Shown piece after piece: positions 1 through 8,516 of a stretch of DNA of 64,000 bases. Origin of the DNA: JAKLQR01 sp963753165. Its GTDB lineage: Bacteria; Nitrospirota; Thermodesulfovibrionia; Thermodesulfovibrionales; SM23-35. Location: positions 17,276 through 81,275 of the forward strand of contig CAVWBP010000003.1 of assembly GCA_963753165.1 (NCBI GenBank), written 5' to 3'. Under the pieces are notes generated by a model that did no database searches, was not told where the DNA came from, and saw only the letters and a program-made list of their open reading frames with translations. Position 1 is the first letter of the stretch, and every line of letters begins with the position of its first letter. Position numbers and translations under genes: made by a program.

Positions 1-1043
1 CAAATGAAGCGGGCGAGGAGTCCCTGGGGTTTATCCTTGCGTTTCAGGCATTTCCTGCGATAATTTTTTTTTCGAGCCTGGTGGCGGTCCTCTACTTCAT
101 AGGAGTCATGCCAAAATTGATAAAATTGTTTTCGAGGCTTTTCACGAAACTGATGAGAATAAGCGGCGCAGAATCACTCAGTGTATCGAGCAATATCTTC
201 GTTGGAGTAGAGGCCAATATGACCGTGCTTCCCTATCTGGGAGGAATGACCCGTTCGGAATTATGCACGATCCTCGCCGCCGGCATGTCCACAACCGCAT
301 CGAACGTCCTTGCGCTCTACGTGTTCCTCCTCAGGGGACAGTTCCCGGCGATAGCAGGGCATCTCGTGTCAGCGTCGATCATTTCGGCAATAGCAGCGAT
401 TGTCATGTCCAAGATTATTCTGCCTGAAACGGAACAACCCGAAACATTCGGGGTGGATGTCGCTCCGCACTATACCAGAGAATCCGGCATCATGGAAGCA
501 ATCATCCATGGTGCGAACGAGGGGGTAAAAATGGTCGTCGGGATCGTGGCTCTCCTTCTCGCATTCCTGGGTATCGTCGCCCTGATAGATTTTCTTCTCG
601 AAGGAACCGGATATCATCTGAATATGCTTACAGGCCTTCATATTGATTGGTCGCTGAAAGGGCTTCTCGGATATCTCTTTTATCCCTTTACCCTTGTGAT
701 CGGAGTTCCTCCTCAGGACGCCTTTGAGATCGCGAAACTTATCGGGGAAAGGGCCATCCTTACAGAAGTAAAGTCGTATCAGGACCTTGCTGAACTTCTC
801 TCCCAGGGGGCACTGAAAAGTCCGCGATCCGCCGTGATTGCCACCTATGCCCTCTGCGGTTTTGCCCATGTTGCCTCGCTTGCAATCTTTGTCGGCGGCA
901 CTGCGGCGCTTGTTCCCGAAAGAACAAAAGACCTCTCATCCGTAGGCTTCAGGGCACTTATCGCTGCAACTCTTGCCTGCCTCATGACCGCTGCGGTTGC
1001 AGGGACGTTTTTCACGGAAGGTTCAATACTGCTGGGAAGATAA
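1..1043 (+). CDS. Concentrative nucleoside transporter (CNT/NupC family), 5' end outside window
   Basis: The reading frame is open from base 3, so only the C-terminal part is present (about 346 residues). It is an inner-membrane protein of the CNT family, which imports nucleosides with H+ or Na+. The segment NEAGEESLGFILAFQ at the window edge, the run SNIFVGVEANM and the following GGMTRSELCTILAAGMST are typical CNT core sequences, followed by several hydrophobic helices up to the C-terminus. The GTG at 81 is internal to the gene and is not its start. Family assignment is firm; the exact nucleoside and the coupling ion cannot be read from the sequence. Confidence 0.88.
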   Translation, partial: NEAGEESLGFILAFQAFPAIIFFSSLVAVLYFIGVMPKLIKLFSRLFTKLMRISGAESLSVSSNIFVGVEANMTVLPYLGGMTRSELCTILAAGMSTTASNVLALYVFLLRGQFPAIAGHLVSASIISAIAAIVMSKIILPETEQPETFGVDVAPHYTRESGIMEAIIHGANEGVKMVVGIVALLLAFLGIVALIDFLLEGTGYHLNMLTGLHIDWSLKGLLGYLFYPFTLVIGVPPQDAFEIAKLIGERAILTEVKSYQDLAELLSQGALKSPRSAVIATYALCGFAHVASLAIFVGGTAALVPERTKDLSSVGFRALIAATLACLMTAAVAGTFFTEGSILLGR

Positions 1044-1129
1044 GCTTATTTTCGTGCTATAAGTGAGTATAATTTATATCTGCGGAATGACAGGCTATAA
1101 CAGGTCTGCAGAAAAACAAGAGGAATGAA

Positions 1130-1525
1130 TCAGGTCTTGCTTGCTTTCTTTTCTGTGTCTCTGCTCTTTTTTAACTCACGGATCAGTTCCTTTTTGTTCA
1201 GAATGTTCTTTTCCTGCAACAAAGTGATAATTGCCTCTACATTATGGATGTTCCTTTGCAGATAATTTCTCTTCTCCCCTATCTTGATATATCCCGACCG
1301 TACCAATTCTTTGATTAAAAGGTTCAGGTTTTTCTCCGAGTCTTTAAGCCTTTTTGACAACTCATCGATATGTTCTCTCTGCTCCTCGATCCTGTGGTTT
1401 AAATTGATGAATATTCTCAGTATCTCTTCGGTATCAATATACACTCTGCCCCTGAGATCTTTTGCCTGGGTAAATTTGTTCAAAACCGAGTCTATCAGCT
1501 TTTCAAAATCTTCTTTTTTCTTCAT
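1130..1525 (-). CDS. Hypothetical coiled-coil protein, 131 aa
   Basis: I do not recognise a family. The protein is charged and mostly helical. Residues about 50-80 (LNHRIEEQREHIDELSKRL and onward) have heptad spacing typical of a coiled coil, and the C-terminus is Lys-rich. The frame is open a further 40 codons upstream, but the ATG at 1525 is preferred: a GAAAGG ribosome site lies about 7 bases before it, and the upstream extension reads like non-coding sequence. It is a single gene, convergent with the nucleoside transporter. There is no signal peptide or membrane segment, so it is probably cytoplasmic. Confidence 0.6.
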   Translation of the reverse strand: MKKKEDFEKLIDSVLNKFTQAKDLRGRVYIDTEEILRIFINLNHRIEEQREHIDELSKRLKDSEKNLNLLIKELVRSGYIKIGEKRNYLQRNIHNVEAIITLLQEKNILNKKELIRELKKSRDTEKKASKT

Positions 1526-1674
1526 AGTGCCTTTCAATATGGTTATGTTTATTCTACGAATAATGTGTATAAAAGAAAACACTGCTGTCAATGGCTGGAT
1601 CAGGAACAATCCAGAAACATCTCCGGCAATGTCCGCCATAAGCAAAAACTATATATCTCAAACGGTTAATAAAC

Positions 1675-1752
1675 GTGTCATCATTGCCACGTGGGACGTG
1701 GCAATCTACCATAAGAAGACAAGATTGCTTCGCTACACCCGCAGTGACAACT
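1675..1752. repeat. Dispersed intergenic repeat with perfect 10-bp inverted repeat
   Basis: In the roughly 345-base gap before 1872, bases 1683-1692 (ATTGCCACGT) and 1696-1705 (ACGTGGCAAT) form a perfect inverted repeat with a GGG loop. It is followed by GATTGCTTCGCTACACCCGCAGTGAC. The beginning (TCATTGCCAC) and end (GCAGTGACA) resemble the ends of the short non-coding repeats (CATTGC...GCAATGAC type) scattered in many bacterial genomes. I see no gene in the rest of the gap. Confidence 0.5.
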
Positions 1753-1871
1753 CTTATCGCTGCAAAGGGGATATATATCAATTGTCTATAGATATTATCA
1801 ATTGACCTTTTATTATTTAACCATGTAAAATATATAAAAAGTAAAAATCCACGATTCCTTTAGGGGGGAGC

Positions 1872-2042
1872 ATGGCGAAAATAAAACCTACCAAATGTTT
1901 GGTATGCGGGAATGAAACATTACAGGGTAAAACCTGTGCATTATGCAGGTCAGGGATACCACAGATTCACAAAGAGTTAATTGACCTGATGCAGGATGAA
2001 AACCCCGGCCTGGTGAAGAAACAAAAAGTCTCAAAACGATAG
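1872..2042 (+). CDS. Small zinc-ribbon-like protein, 56 aa
   Basis: This short gene begins with ATG at 1872 behind a strong GGGGGGAG ribosome site. The N-terminal part carries two cysteine pairs, CLVC at residues 9-12 and CALC at 22-25, about 10 residues apart, as in a minimal zinc ribbon or zinc knuckle. The C-terminal half is a charged helix ending in a Lys/Arg-rich tail. It could bind nucleic acid or a protein partner, but this is inference from the Cys pattern only. It stands alone between a repeat and a non-coding stretch. Confidence 0.6.
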   Translation: MAKIKPTKCLVCGNETLQGKTCALCRSGIPQIHKELIDLMQDENPGLVKKQKVSKR

Positions 2043-2347
2043 GAAAAAATCCTTAAAGAAAAAACGTTAAGTACGTCTCATCAATCATGCAGTGATATGA
2101 GCGAAGCAGCCTTTACTATTGCCTGCGGTTTTTAACAGACTCTCTTTGAATGTATCTTTATGCCGAAAGAACTTTCTCTTCTCAGTCCGCCGGGTCAGGA
2201 ACCCATTCTGTAATCAACCGCGGTACATACGGCAATTTTTTTCATGAAATACCCTGCGTGAAGGATTAAGATGAATTTTTTGTCCGGAAAATTACTATAA
2301 TATTAGAAGAAGCGCTTTACGCACAAAGTGAAAGAAAGGAGAAAAAG
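2043..2347. other. Non-coding gap with probable promoter of the DsrE-like gene
   Basis: No open frame with a ribosome site is visible in these 305 bases. Near the downstream end, TATAAT at 2296-2301 is a good -10 hexamer for the gene at 2348, but no -35 hexamer lies at the normal distance. The ribosome site GAAAGGAGAAAAAG sits directly before the ATG at 2348. Confidence 0.35.
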
Positions 2348-2800
2348 ATGGCTCAAGAGAAAGCGAAACAAGATTCAGCAGCGTTCATTACGTCAAAGGA
2401 TACCCTCGACGGCGCATACCCCGGTCTGGTTTTAGGGATTAATGCGCGGAGGCTGGGGATGGATGCAACAGTCTTTTATACATTTATGGGTCTTAATGTC
2501 CTCCGGAAAGGGTGGGCAGAGAAAGCCAAATTTCAGCCTCCCGGATTTATGGGCGCAATACCCGGCATGTCGGCTATTGCCACATGGATGATGAAGGGGA
2601 AGATAGAGAAGGCCCGTATCCCTACTCTTACCGATCTCCAGGAAATGGCCCAGCTTGAAGGGGTAAAGTTCATAGCCTGCAAGATGACTGTTGATATGAT
2701 GGGCTTCACACAGGATGACTTTATTGATGGTGTCGTTATACAGGCTGCGGAGGATTTTCTCAAACACGCAAAGGACTGTAAGCTCGTACTGTATACGTAA
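2348..2800 (+). CDS. DsrE/DsrF-like family protein (COG2210-type)
   Basis: A 150-residue protein of the DsrE/peroxiredoxin-like family, whose members take part in sulfur transfer or are found with sulfur and persulfide metabolism genes. The pattern GLVLGINARRLGMDATVFYTFMGLNVL followed by a Gly/Pro/Met-rich segment is typical of this subgroup. The single conserved-type cysteine is at FIACKMTVDMMG (about residue 110). It is followed by a Rho-independent terminator and so forms its own transcription unit. The family is well supported; the substrate is unknown. No dsrAB or sulfurtransferase gene lies nearby to narrow the role. Confidence 0.82.
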   Translation: MAQEKAKQDSAAFITSKDTLDGAYPGLVLGINARRLGMDATVFYTFMGLNVLRKGWAEKAKFQPPGFMGAIPGMSAIATWMMKGKIEKARIPTLTDLQEMAQLEGVKFIACKMTVDMMGFTQDDFIDGVVIQAAEDFLKHAKDCKLVLYT

Positions 2801-2864
2801 CGCAACCTCAGAAAGGTCCCCGCTGAATCGGAGAGCAGGGGTTGTAACACTGCGTATGAATTTT

Positions 2865-2908
2865 AAAGGCAGAGGAACACCGGGTATCGGTATTCCTCTG
2901 CCTTTTTA
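2865..2908 (+). terminator. Rho-independent terminator after the DsrE-like gene
   Basis: Bases 2865-2877 (AAAGGCAGAGGAA) pair perfectly with 2893-2905, around a 15-base loop, and the stem runs into a T stretch. The stem is symmetrical enough (A-rich left side) that it could also serve the convergent FadL-type gene on the other strand. Confidence 0.88.
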
Positions 2909-2945
2909 TTTATAGAACAAGCCGAGGATACAGTGTTGAATCAGG

Positions 2946-4220
2946 TTAGAATTTCCAGGTATACCCTGCGGAAATCTCCCACTGGTTCATTTTAAGTTCA
3001 ATCTGTTGTGCCGGATCAAGCGGATTTGTTCCTTTTACCTTTTCATTGAAGGCATGCATGAGGGCAAATTTCAGTTCGTTGTTCCCCATGGTTTTTGTCA
3101 GTCCGACAGTCGCATGGTGCTTAATGACTCCGGGAGCAAGGATATTGAACAAAACTTCACTGTTCGGGACCGGCTGTTCACCGTAAGAATAACCGGCCCT
3201 CCATGTCCATTCCTTACTGCTCTCCCACTGGACGCCGACCTTGATGACATTAATATCTTCCCAGCCAAAACCTGCACCGTTGTCATTTCCCAGTTGGCTG
3301 ATCATGATGTTGGGCAATAATGGATTGTTGATTGCATCGACATCACTGTAATATATTTTCTGCCAGTCGAGGGCTACCGTCAATGCGGGTGTTACTTTAT
3401 ATGCAAGACCCACAGTTGTTGTGGCAGGTATGTCGAAATCTCCCTGTTCAGCAAAAAGACCCTTATAGCTGTTGAACTTTGACATGAGAATTTTTGTCTG
3501 GAGAGAAGCTCCGATATTTAAGTTAGGGAGAATTTCACCGAGATAGCCGACTTTCAATCCAAAGCCATACGAACTGTCATGGTCATTGTTCGTGAGTTTG
3601 TCGGGTCTGCTTGAAAAGTCGGAGAATGCCTGCAAGCCTTTTGCTTCAAAGCTCTGATAGGCAAATATGGGCGTAATGCCAAAGGCATGCTTATCGGCAA
3701 TTTTTCTGGCATATGTCGGTGCGATAAAGAGCTGAATGAGATCGACGCCGGTGGGGGATGATCCATAAAAGGTGTTTGTATCGTAATTGGTATTCATCCC
3801 GCCGTTTCCATAGATGGATACGCCTACCGAGCTTTTGTCGTCGATCATCCAGTTAAACCCGAATGCGGGAATGATGAACCATTTTGAATCGCTGTCTTCA
3901 CTGCCTGGGGTTAACCCGAAGGCAGGAGGCGGGGACGGATTCCCTGTCACGGTGTACTTCCTGTTGGGATTGAAAAACGACAATCCGACATCGATACGTT
4001 TCCCCACGAATACCATGGATGCGGGATTGGAAGATGCATCAAGGGACCCCTGCGGCAGTGCAACACCTGCGCCGGCCATTGATTTACTTTCCAGGCTGTA
4101 CCCGTTTGAAAAGTATCCGTTTGTTGCGAATGCATTCCCTGCAGCAAAAGCAATCAGCATGAGCGTTGCAAGCGCAAGGACCGAAAGCTTCTGCATTCTC
4201 TTGCTCTTCTTTGATCTCAT
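2946..4220 (-). CDS. OmpP1/FadL/TodX family outer-membrane transport protein
   Basis: A 424-residue beta-barrel porin of the family that takes up long-chain fatty acids or aromatic hydrocarbons across the outer membrane. It has a signal peptide (MRSKKSKRMQKLSVLALATL and on to AFA, about residues 1-32). The mature N-terminus TNGYFSNGYSLESKSMAGAGVALPQ matches the FadL hatch region, with the NPA motif shortly after (SNPASMV). The C-terminal strand ends with an aromatic residue (GYTWKF), as expected for BAM-dependent insertion. A GGAGGG ribosome site precedes the start. Family is firm; the substrate is not determined. Confidence 0.9.
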   Translation of the reverse strand: MRSKKSKRMQKLSVLALATLMLIAFAAGNAFATNGYFSNGYSLESKSMAGAGVALPQGSLDASSNPASMVFVGKRIDVGLSFFNPNRKYTVTGNPSPPPAFGLTPGSEDSDSKWFIIPAFGFNWMIDDKSSVGVSIYGNGGMNTNYDTNTFYGSSPTGVDLIQLFIAPTYARKIADKHAFGITPIFAYQSFEAKGLQAFSDFSSRPDKLTNNDHDSSYGFGLKVGYLGEILPNLNIGASLQTKILMSKFNSYKGLFAEQGDFDIPATTTVGLAYKVTPALTVALDWQKIYYSDVDAINNPLLPNIMISQLGNDNGAGFGWEDINVIKVGVQWESSKEWTWRAGYSYGEQPVPNSEVLFNILAPGVIKHHATVGLTKTMGNNELKFALMHAFNEKVKGTNPLDPAQQIELKMNQWEISAGYTWKF

Positions 4221-4363
4221 GAAAGACCCTCCTTTTTTGATAAAATATACACTACACTAATGACTCAGTCTCTGCCTTTATCCAATCGATTCAAGTGTAT
4301 CACAAAATGTATCCCTGTGAAAGAAAAAAAAGAAATGAACCTTCTGAATATTTGGGGTATATT

Positions 4364-4372
4364 TGCTATAAT
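4364..4372 (+). promoter_or_regulatory. Extended -10 promoter element
   Basis: TGCTATAAT matches the extended -10 consensus exactly. It ends only 8 bases before the ATG at 4381, so transcription from it would start at or next to the start codon and give a leaderless or nearly leaderless mRNA. No clear -35 is present. The same TGCTATAAT recurs before etfB (32824). Confidence 0.5.
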
Positions 4373-4380
4373 TGAACATT

Positions 4381-4804
4381 ATGGACGGGAAGGAAGCAAT
4401 AAAAGAATTTTGTTCAGAAGACCCTCGGCTGCGGGTGTCCGGAAGAAGTGTTCAGACAGATAGAATCACAGGCGGACGTTCCTCTGGACGATCATGTACG
4501 TGCGGGAAGAATCAATATAGGGAACAGACTGTTGATATATATCGCTGAGATAAAGGAAGAAGAAAACCTTATGACCCTCCTCCCGTTTCTTATTGACAAG
4601 GGGAAAACAGAGAGGGACAGCCTCCAGTTCAACCGGTTCCGCCTTGTGCTTGCAACAGACGAAAACAGCACAATCGAACAGCAAGCGAATGCTCTGTTCG
4701 AAACAATTGAAAAGGACGAGAAGATCCACCTTGCATACCATAAGAAAAAACAATATTCCTCCGTTGTAATGCCCTACAAAAACCTATGTTTTATGGAAGC
4801 ATAA
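4381..4804 (+). CDS. Conserved-looking hypothetical protein with CGCPEEVF motif; frame disrupted
   Basis: Reading from ATG 4381 gives MDGKEAIKEF. Skipping one T in the TTTT run at 4408-4411 continues the protein as VQKTLGCGCPEEVFRQIE and on to the stop at 4804 (140 residues after correction). The product is cytoplasmic and acidic, with a Cys-Gly-Cys-Pro motif near residue 17 that could bind metal. I do not recognise the family. There is no ribosome site at 4381, and an in-frame TAA lies just upstream, so a leaderless start fits. A shorter start (GTG 4448) would lose the Cys motif. One extra base is the simplest explanation. Confidence 0.6.
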
Positions 4805-5173
4805 ATATAATGTAATACATTATATATTATTTAACTCACTGATAAATAATATTAAAACAGCAGCTATAAAGTAACTTTTTAATAAAGAATTCCTGATGCT
4901 TGCATCGGGGTTAATGTTTTTCTATCTGTCATTCCCGCTTGTCGGGAATCCGGACGTATACTTTAAGACACTGCGGAGTAATAATGTTCCGGATCATAGT
5001 CAGGAATGCACATGAATTGCATCCAAAATATCCTGCGAAAATAATTGAGCAATGCTCAGAATAAGTGATACGCGAAGCTTTTCAGCGGGAAAAAATGATG
5101 GTAACATATACAGAACGGTCGGAATACTACTCTCAATAAAAATATAAAAGAAAAAGACTGTTCGGGGGGAGTC
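4805..5173. other. Non-coding gap with fragment of a dispersed repeat
   Basis: No supported gene in 369 bases. Bases 4929-4953 (GTCATTCCCGCTTGTCGGGAATCC) are half of the repeat type seen in full at 62476-62571. A 6-bp palindrome TGAGCAATGCTCA lies near 5047. The end carries the GGGGGGAG ribosome site of the kinase gene. Confidence 0.4.
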
Positions 5174-6934
5174 ATGAAGAAACCGCAAGAACGCAGGCAA
5201 TGGCCGAGAGAAGTTATCGACCCGCCGAAAACGGGGATTATCTACTCTGATGGGAAAAAGAAGGAACATTCAGAGGGGAAGAAGAAACCGTTCTATATGA
5301 ATGTTCTGAACATGAGCGAGAAGGGATTGCTTTTCCATTCGCCGGTTAGATTCAGGCTGCGTTCGACACTCGACATGAGAATCTGGAACTATCACGATAA
5401 AAAGTGGATGGCAGTTCTCGGCCAGGTTGTATGGGTGAACCATGATCCGTCCAGGCCGGATTATTTCCTCATAGGGATCGAGAACCGTGATGAGAAACCC
5501 GATCTGGAAACCGCTCCTCCCGAAGGTCTTTCGGCAGGGAGGACGATCTATCCTTCCGACCTGGAATTTCTTCTCGATACGAAGCTGTTCCAGGCTGTCC
5601 CCCGTGAATCTCTTGTGCCTCTTCTCAACAGCATGAAGTTCGAACAATTCAGGAAGGGGGAAAGGCTCATTGCACAGGGGGATGAAGGAGACTGCTTCTA
5701 TATCATCAGAAAAGGGTCCTGCATAGTGAGTATCGAAAAAGAAAATACCCTGCACCCTGTTGCGCGGCTGAAAGCCGGAGACGTAGTAGGGGAGATGGCG
5801 GTATTGACCGGTGAACAGAGGAGTTCGCATGTCGATGCCGAGACGGATATGGAAGTATGGAGCCTTGCAAGCGCACAGTTCGATAAACTTTCCCGGGAAT
5901 ACCCTGATCTGAGGAATTTTCTCACTGAAATTATTACGGAACGCCTGTCATCCCTGAAAATGACGTCTGCAAGAAGGATCGGAAAATATGTAATACGGGA
6001 TATACTGGGCCAGGGCGCATGGAGTATCGTCTACAAAGGGAACCATGTAACCCTGAACTTTCCTGTCGCCGTCAAAATGATGAAACATACCATGGCGATG
6101 GACCCTGATTTTCAGGAGAAGTTCCAGAATGAGGCAAAAACCATCGCAGGTCTGAATCATGCCAATATTGTGAAAGTATATGATATCGAGGAAATGTACC
6201 GGACACTCTTTATTATTATGGAATATCTTGAAGGGTATTCTCTGGAGGAGCATCTGGAGAACATGCCGAAAATGCCTCTTCCCTCTGTACTGGATATTCT
6301 GCTTCAGGTTTGCAACGGGCTGGAATATGCCCATAAGCACGGCATTGTCCATCAGGATATTAAACCCGCGAATATCTTCATCCAGCCCGACGGACAGATA
6401 AAGATCGTTGATTTCGGTCTGGCCTGTCCTGCGGGCAACGTTGACTTTGATCTGCCCGGCACCGCGTATTATATGGCGCCTGAACAGATACAGGGCGAAC
6501 CTGTTGATGCGCGTACCGACATATATTCGCTGGGGATTCTCGTCTATGAAATGATAACCGGAGGAAGACCGTTCCCTGAGGACACGATAGCCATGGTTAT
6601 GGACAAACACCTGAAGGAAGACGGTCCCGACCCCCGGTTGCTGATACCTGATCTGCCTGCCGAGTTGAGTGAGTTCGTCATGATGTGTATAAGAAGGAGC
6701 CCGGACGAAAGACCGCAGAATGTTGCTCAGATCATTGATATGCTCTCACCGCTCGGAGAGAGATTCGGCGTGACCTGCCAGCCGCGAATCGGGAAGAAGG
6801 CAAAGATCATGGGGATGTTCCTCTTCTATGAAGAAGAACAACAGCTTGCCTTAAATAATGTAATAGACGCGTTCCATGGCACCATTGAGGAGTTAGGCGC
6901 CAGACTGCATATTACACCGATAGAAGAAGACTGA
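5174..6934 (+). CDS. PilZ - cyclic-nucleotide-binding - serine/threonine protein kinase fusion
   Basis: A 586-residue cytoplasmic signalling protein. Residues about 5-105 look like a PilZ domain (Arg-rich N-terminus RRQWPR and the NMSEKG motif for c-di-GMP). Residues 135-260 are a cyclic-nucleotide-binding domain with the phosphate cassette GEMAVLTGEQRSS. Residues 270-530 are a Hanks-type kinase with glycine loop GQGAWSIVYKG, VAVK (Lys 301), HQDIKPAN (Asp 395) and DFG (Asp 413). The catalytic loop has HQD in place of HRD. About 55 residues follow the kinase. No transmembrane segment is visible. The fusion would couple c-di-GMP and cAMP/cGMP sensing to protein phosphorylation; that coupling is inference. 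A nucleotide cyclase and GGDEF gene lie at 54-56 kb. Confidence 0.9.
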   Translation: MKKPQERRQWPREVIDPPKTGIIYSDGKKKEHSEGKKKPFYMNVLNMSEKGLLFHSPVRFRLRSTLDMRIWNYHDKKWMAVLGQVVWVNHDPSRPDYFLIGIENRDEKPDLETAPPEGLSAGRTIYPSDLEFLLDTKLFQAVPRESLVPLLNSMKFEQFRKGERLIAQGDEGDCFYIIRKGSCIVSIEKENTLHPVARLKAGDVVGEMAVLTGEQRSSHVDAETDMEVWSLASAQFDKLSREYPDLRNFLTEIITERLSSLKMTSARRIGKYVIRDILGQGAWSIVYKGNHVTLNFPVAVKMMKHTMAMDPDFQEKFQNEAKTIAGLNHANIVKVYDIEEMYRTLFIIMEYLEGYSLEEHLENMPKMPLPSVLDILLQVCNGLEYAHKHGIVHQDIKPANIFIQPDGQIKIVDFGLACPAGNVDFDLPGTAYYMAPEQIQGEPVDARTDIYSLGILVYEMITGGRPFPEDTIAMVMDKHLKEDGPDPRLLIPDLPAELSEFVMMCIRRSPDERPQNVAQIIDMLSPLGERFGVTCQPRIGKKAKIMGMFLFYEEEQQLALNNVIDAFHGTIEELGARLHITPIEED

Positions 6935-6945
6935 AATATCGAGTC

Positions 6946-7190
6946 TCAATCCGTTCTGTAATTTTCATCTGTGTCCCAGTTTAGAGGATTAGTAATGATG
7001 TATTCACGTATTTTGTTTAATTCAGGTTCATTCCGGATAATACGTTCATAATAATTGCGCTGCCACAATTTCCTATTGAATCGCGGCCAGCCGTATTGTT
7101 TGACACAGGCAATGTAATCATTTGTGGTCATGGTTTTAAACCAATCCATTATACCACCCAACGTAGGGGCAATCCCTGTGTGGTTGCCCT
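6946..7190 (-). pseudogene. C-terminal remnant of a REP-associated (IS200-like) transposase
   Basis: The fragment TLGGIMDWFKTMTTNDYI and LWQRNYYERIIRNE, ending in INPL-like ITNPLNW, is the C-terminal third of RAYT/Y1 transposases. The catalytic HUH and N-terminal part are missing. Upstream, GGGCAACCACACAGGGATTGCCCCTACG would read GQPQGIAPT in frame if one base were dropped, which is also typical of this family. The remnant is therefore both truncated and shifted, and it is joined directly to a piece of a restriction-modification gene. Confidence 0.75.
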
Positions 7191-7390
7191 GTCTTTGCTA
7201 TTGGTATCTGCTTGTCCATCGGAAGATCGGGAATTAGAAGTTTTTTCCAATCGTCGGGATTGAGATGGATATTGCTGCGGTGGTTAGAGTGTAGGAAATT
7301 ACGGGCAACAGAAGAATTAATCATGCCGAGAAAGTATTTGATGGCAAATTGACTGCTTGTCTTTTCCAATTCTTCCCGCTTCCTGTCTGT
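7190..7390 (-). pseudogene. Fragment of a restriction-modification (TaqI/Eco57I-type) C-terminal domain
   Basis: About 60 codons directly after the PIN-toxin stop read REELEKTSSQFAIKYFLG, then MINSSVARNFL and PDDWKKLLIPDLP. These resemble the target-recognition part near the C-terminus of type II restriction/methylase fusions. No start codon with ribosome site, no methylase motifs and no upstream part are present. The frame runs straight into the transposase remnant. I read this as a genomic scar, with moderate confidence in the family. Confidence 0.5.
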
Positions 7391-7816
7391 TCATCCGAAC
7401 ATTTTCAGCAAATCATTCACGTTAATGATCTTTACGGACTTATATCTGCCCAAATCACATAAGTCTTTATCTCCGCTCACAATGTAACCGGCAGACGCTG
7501 AAACAGCACAGGAGATGAATTTGTCATCCTCAGTGTCCCTGCATACGCCGTCGACAGTTTCTGTTATATCCACAACTTCAAAAAAAGGCAGAATATTATC
7601 ATCGATGATTGCCTTTATCTCCTCTTCAGTCAGAGAGAATTTTGGATATGAGAGTACCTTTGTAAATTCATCAAAGGTTTCCCTTGAAATTACAGGAATT
7701 ATTTTACCGGTCTCCCACAAATCCACTATTTTTGATACCATGCCCCGAAAAATCAGGGAAGAGACAAGTATATTGGTATCCAGAACAACCCTGATTATTT
7801 TCTTTTTCTCGCCCAT
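7391..7816 (-). CDS. PIN-domain toxin of a type II toxin-antitoxin pair
   Basis: A 141-residue PIN-family RNase (COG1569 type). The first metal-binding Asp is in VVLDTNIL (residues 10-17). Acidic residues follow in the centre (CRDTEDDKFISCAV), with SGDKDL near the C-terminus, which completes the usual acidic set. The start at 7816 overlaps the upstream antitoxin gene by 22 bases, which indicates translational coupling. Such toxins cleave RNA until bound by the antitoxin. The adjacent transposase and restriction remnants show that this is a recombined accessory patch. Confidence 0.85.
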   Translation of the reverse strand: MGEKKKIIRVVLDTNILVSSLIFRGMVSKIVDLWETGKIIPVISRETFDEFTKVLSYPKFSLTEEEIKAIIDDNILPFFEVVDITETVDGVCRDTEDDKFISCAVSASAGYIVSGDKDLCDLGRYKSVKIINVNDLLKMFG

Positions 7817-8031
7817 TGAATAGCTTCGGATACATCGTGAGGGGTAATGCCGAGCTTTTTCATCTTGCTCCTGACACCTTCAAGTGTTTCATTCACCGGT
7901 GTTATCCTGACCGGGGTGAGCACAATCTTCCGGTCTTTCACTGTGACATCGAAATATTCGGTTTCGGGGAAGGCATTGACGATATCTTTCGGCAGTGTAA
8001 GTTGATTCTTTGAAGTCTTTTTAGCAAGCAT
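7795..8031 (-). CDS. AbrB/SpoVT-type antitoxin
   Basis: A 78-residue partner of the PIN toxin. The N-terminus MLAKKTSKNQLTLPKDIV is a swapped-hairpin AbrB-type DNA-binding sequence (the xQxTLPK motif). The C-terminal half (SEAIQWARKRK) is the likely toxin-binding helix. The order antitoxin-toxin with overlapping ends is normal for this class, and the antitoxin is expected to repress its own operon. An AAGGAGGTAAGG ribosome site lies before the ATG. Confidence 0.82.
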   Translation of the reverse strand: MLAKKTSKNQLTLPKDIVNAFPETEYFDVTVKDRKIVLTPVRITPVNETLEGVRSKMKKLGITPHDVSEAIQWARKRK

Positions 8032-8144
8032 ATTCCTTACCTCCTTACTGTAAGGATAACTTATTACCTTGTTCCATTACAAGCACTTAAATATATATTT
8101 TCCCAAGCCGACAAGGACTCTGATCTTATCTATTGTTTCAAATT

Positions 8145-8405
8145 TCAGGATTTTGATTCATCTTCCAGCAATTGCCAGCCCGCAAATCCCTGTTTCCCTT
8201 CGTCAATGTGCTGACCGACCAACCGAATCCTTGTTTTCGAAGGGTGGGTCTTGATTGTGACATAAGCCCTCACGAGGTTTGCGATGGTTGCTTCAAGAAA
8301 GGTAATCTCCTGATCATCTTTGAGGGTGAATGTTACCCTCAGATGTTTGTGTCCCTCTGGTATCTCAACGATAAGTTCTTTGATCTCTTCATTTGGGATA
8401 AGCAT
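8145..8405 (-). CDS. Hypothetical protein, 86 aa
   Basis: I recognise no family. The start ATG at 8405 has a good GGAGG ribosome site 8 bases upstream, and codon use looks genuine. The sequence reads as alternating strands and helices (IVEIPEGHKHLRVTFTLKDD), soluble, with no signal peptide. It lies upstream of the toxin-antitoxin pair on the same strand (113-base gap) and is divergent from gspA. Confidence 0.6.
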   Translation of the reverse strand: MLIPNEEIKELIVEIPEGHKHLRVTFTLKDDQEITFLEATIANLVRAYVTIKTHPSKTRIRLVGQHIDEGKQGFAGWQLLEDESKS

Positions 8406-8516
8406 TAAAATACCTCCGGAAAAAGTAAGGATGCAGCGCCTTTACTCAAAGTGCGGGAATTGTATTTTCCCTGATCCATATATTACTATCTTTATAAGTC
8501 AGAAAAAAGGTCCCCC

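Noticed and set aside
4984..5064. Possible 26-codon gene in the gap before the kinase
   Set aside because: No ribosome site, no recognisable features and a length expected by chance.
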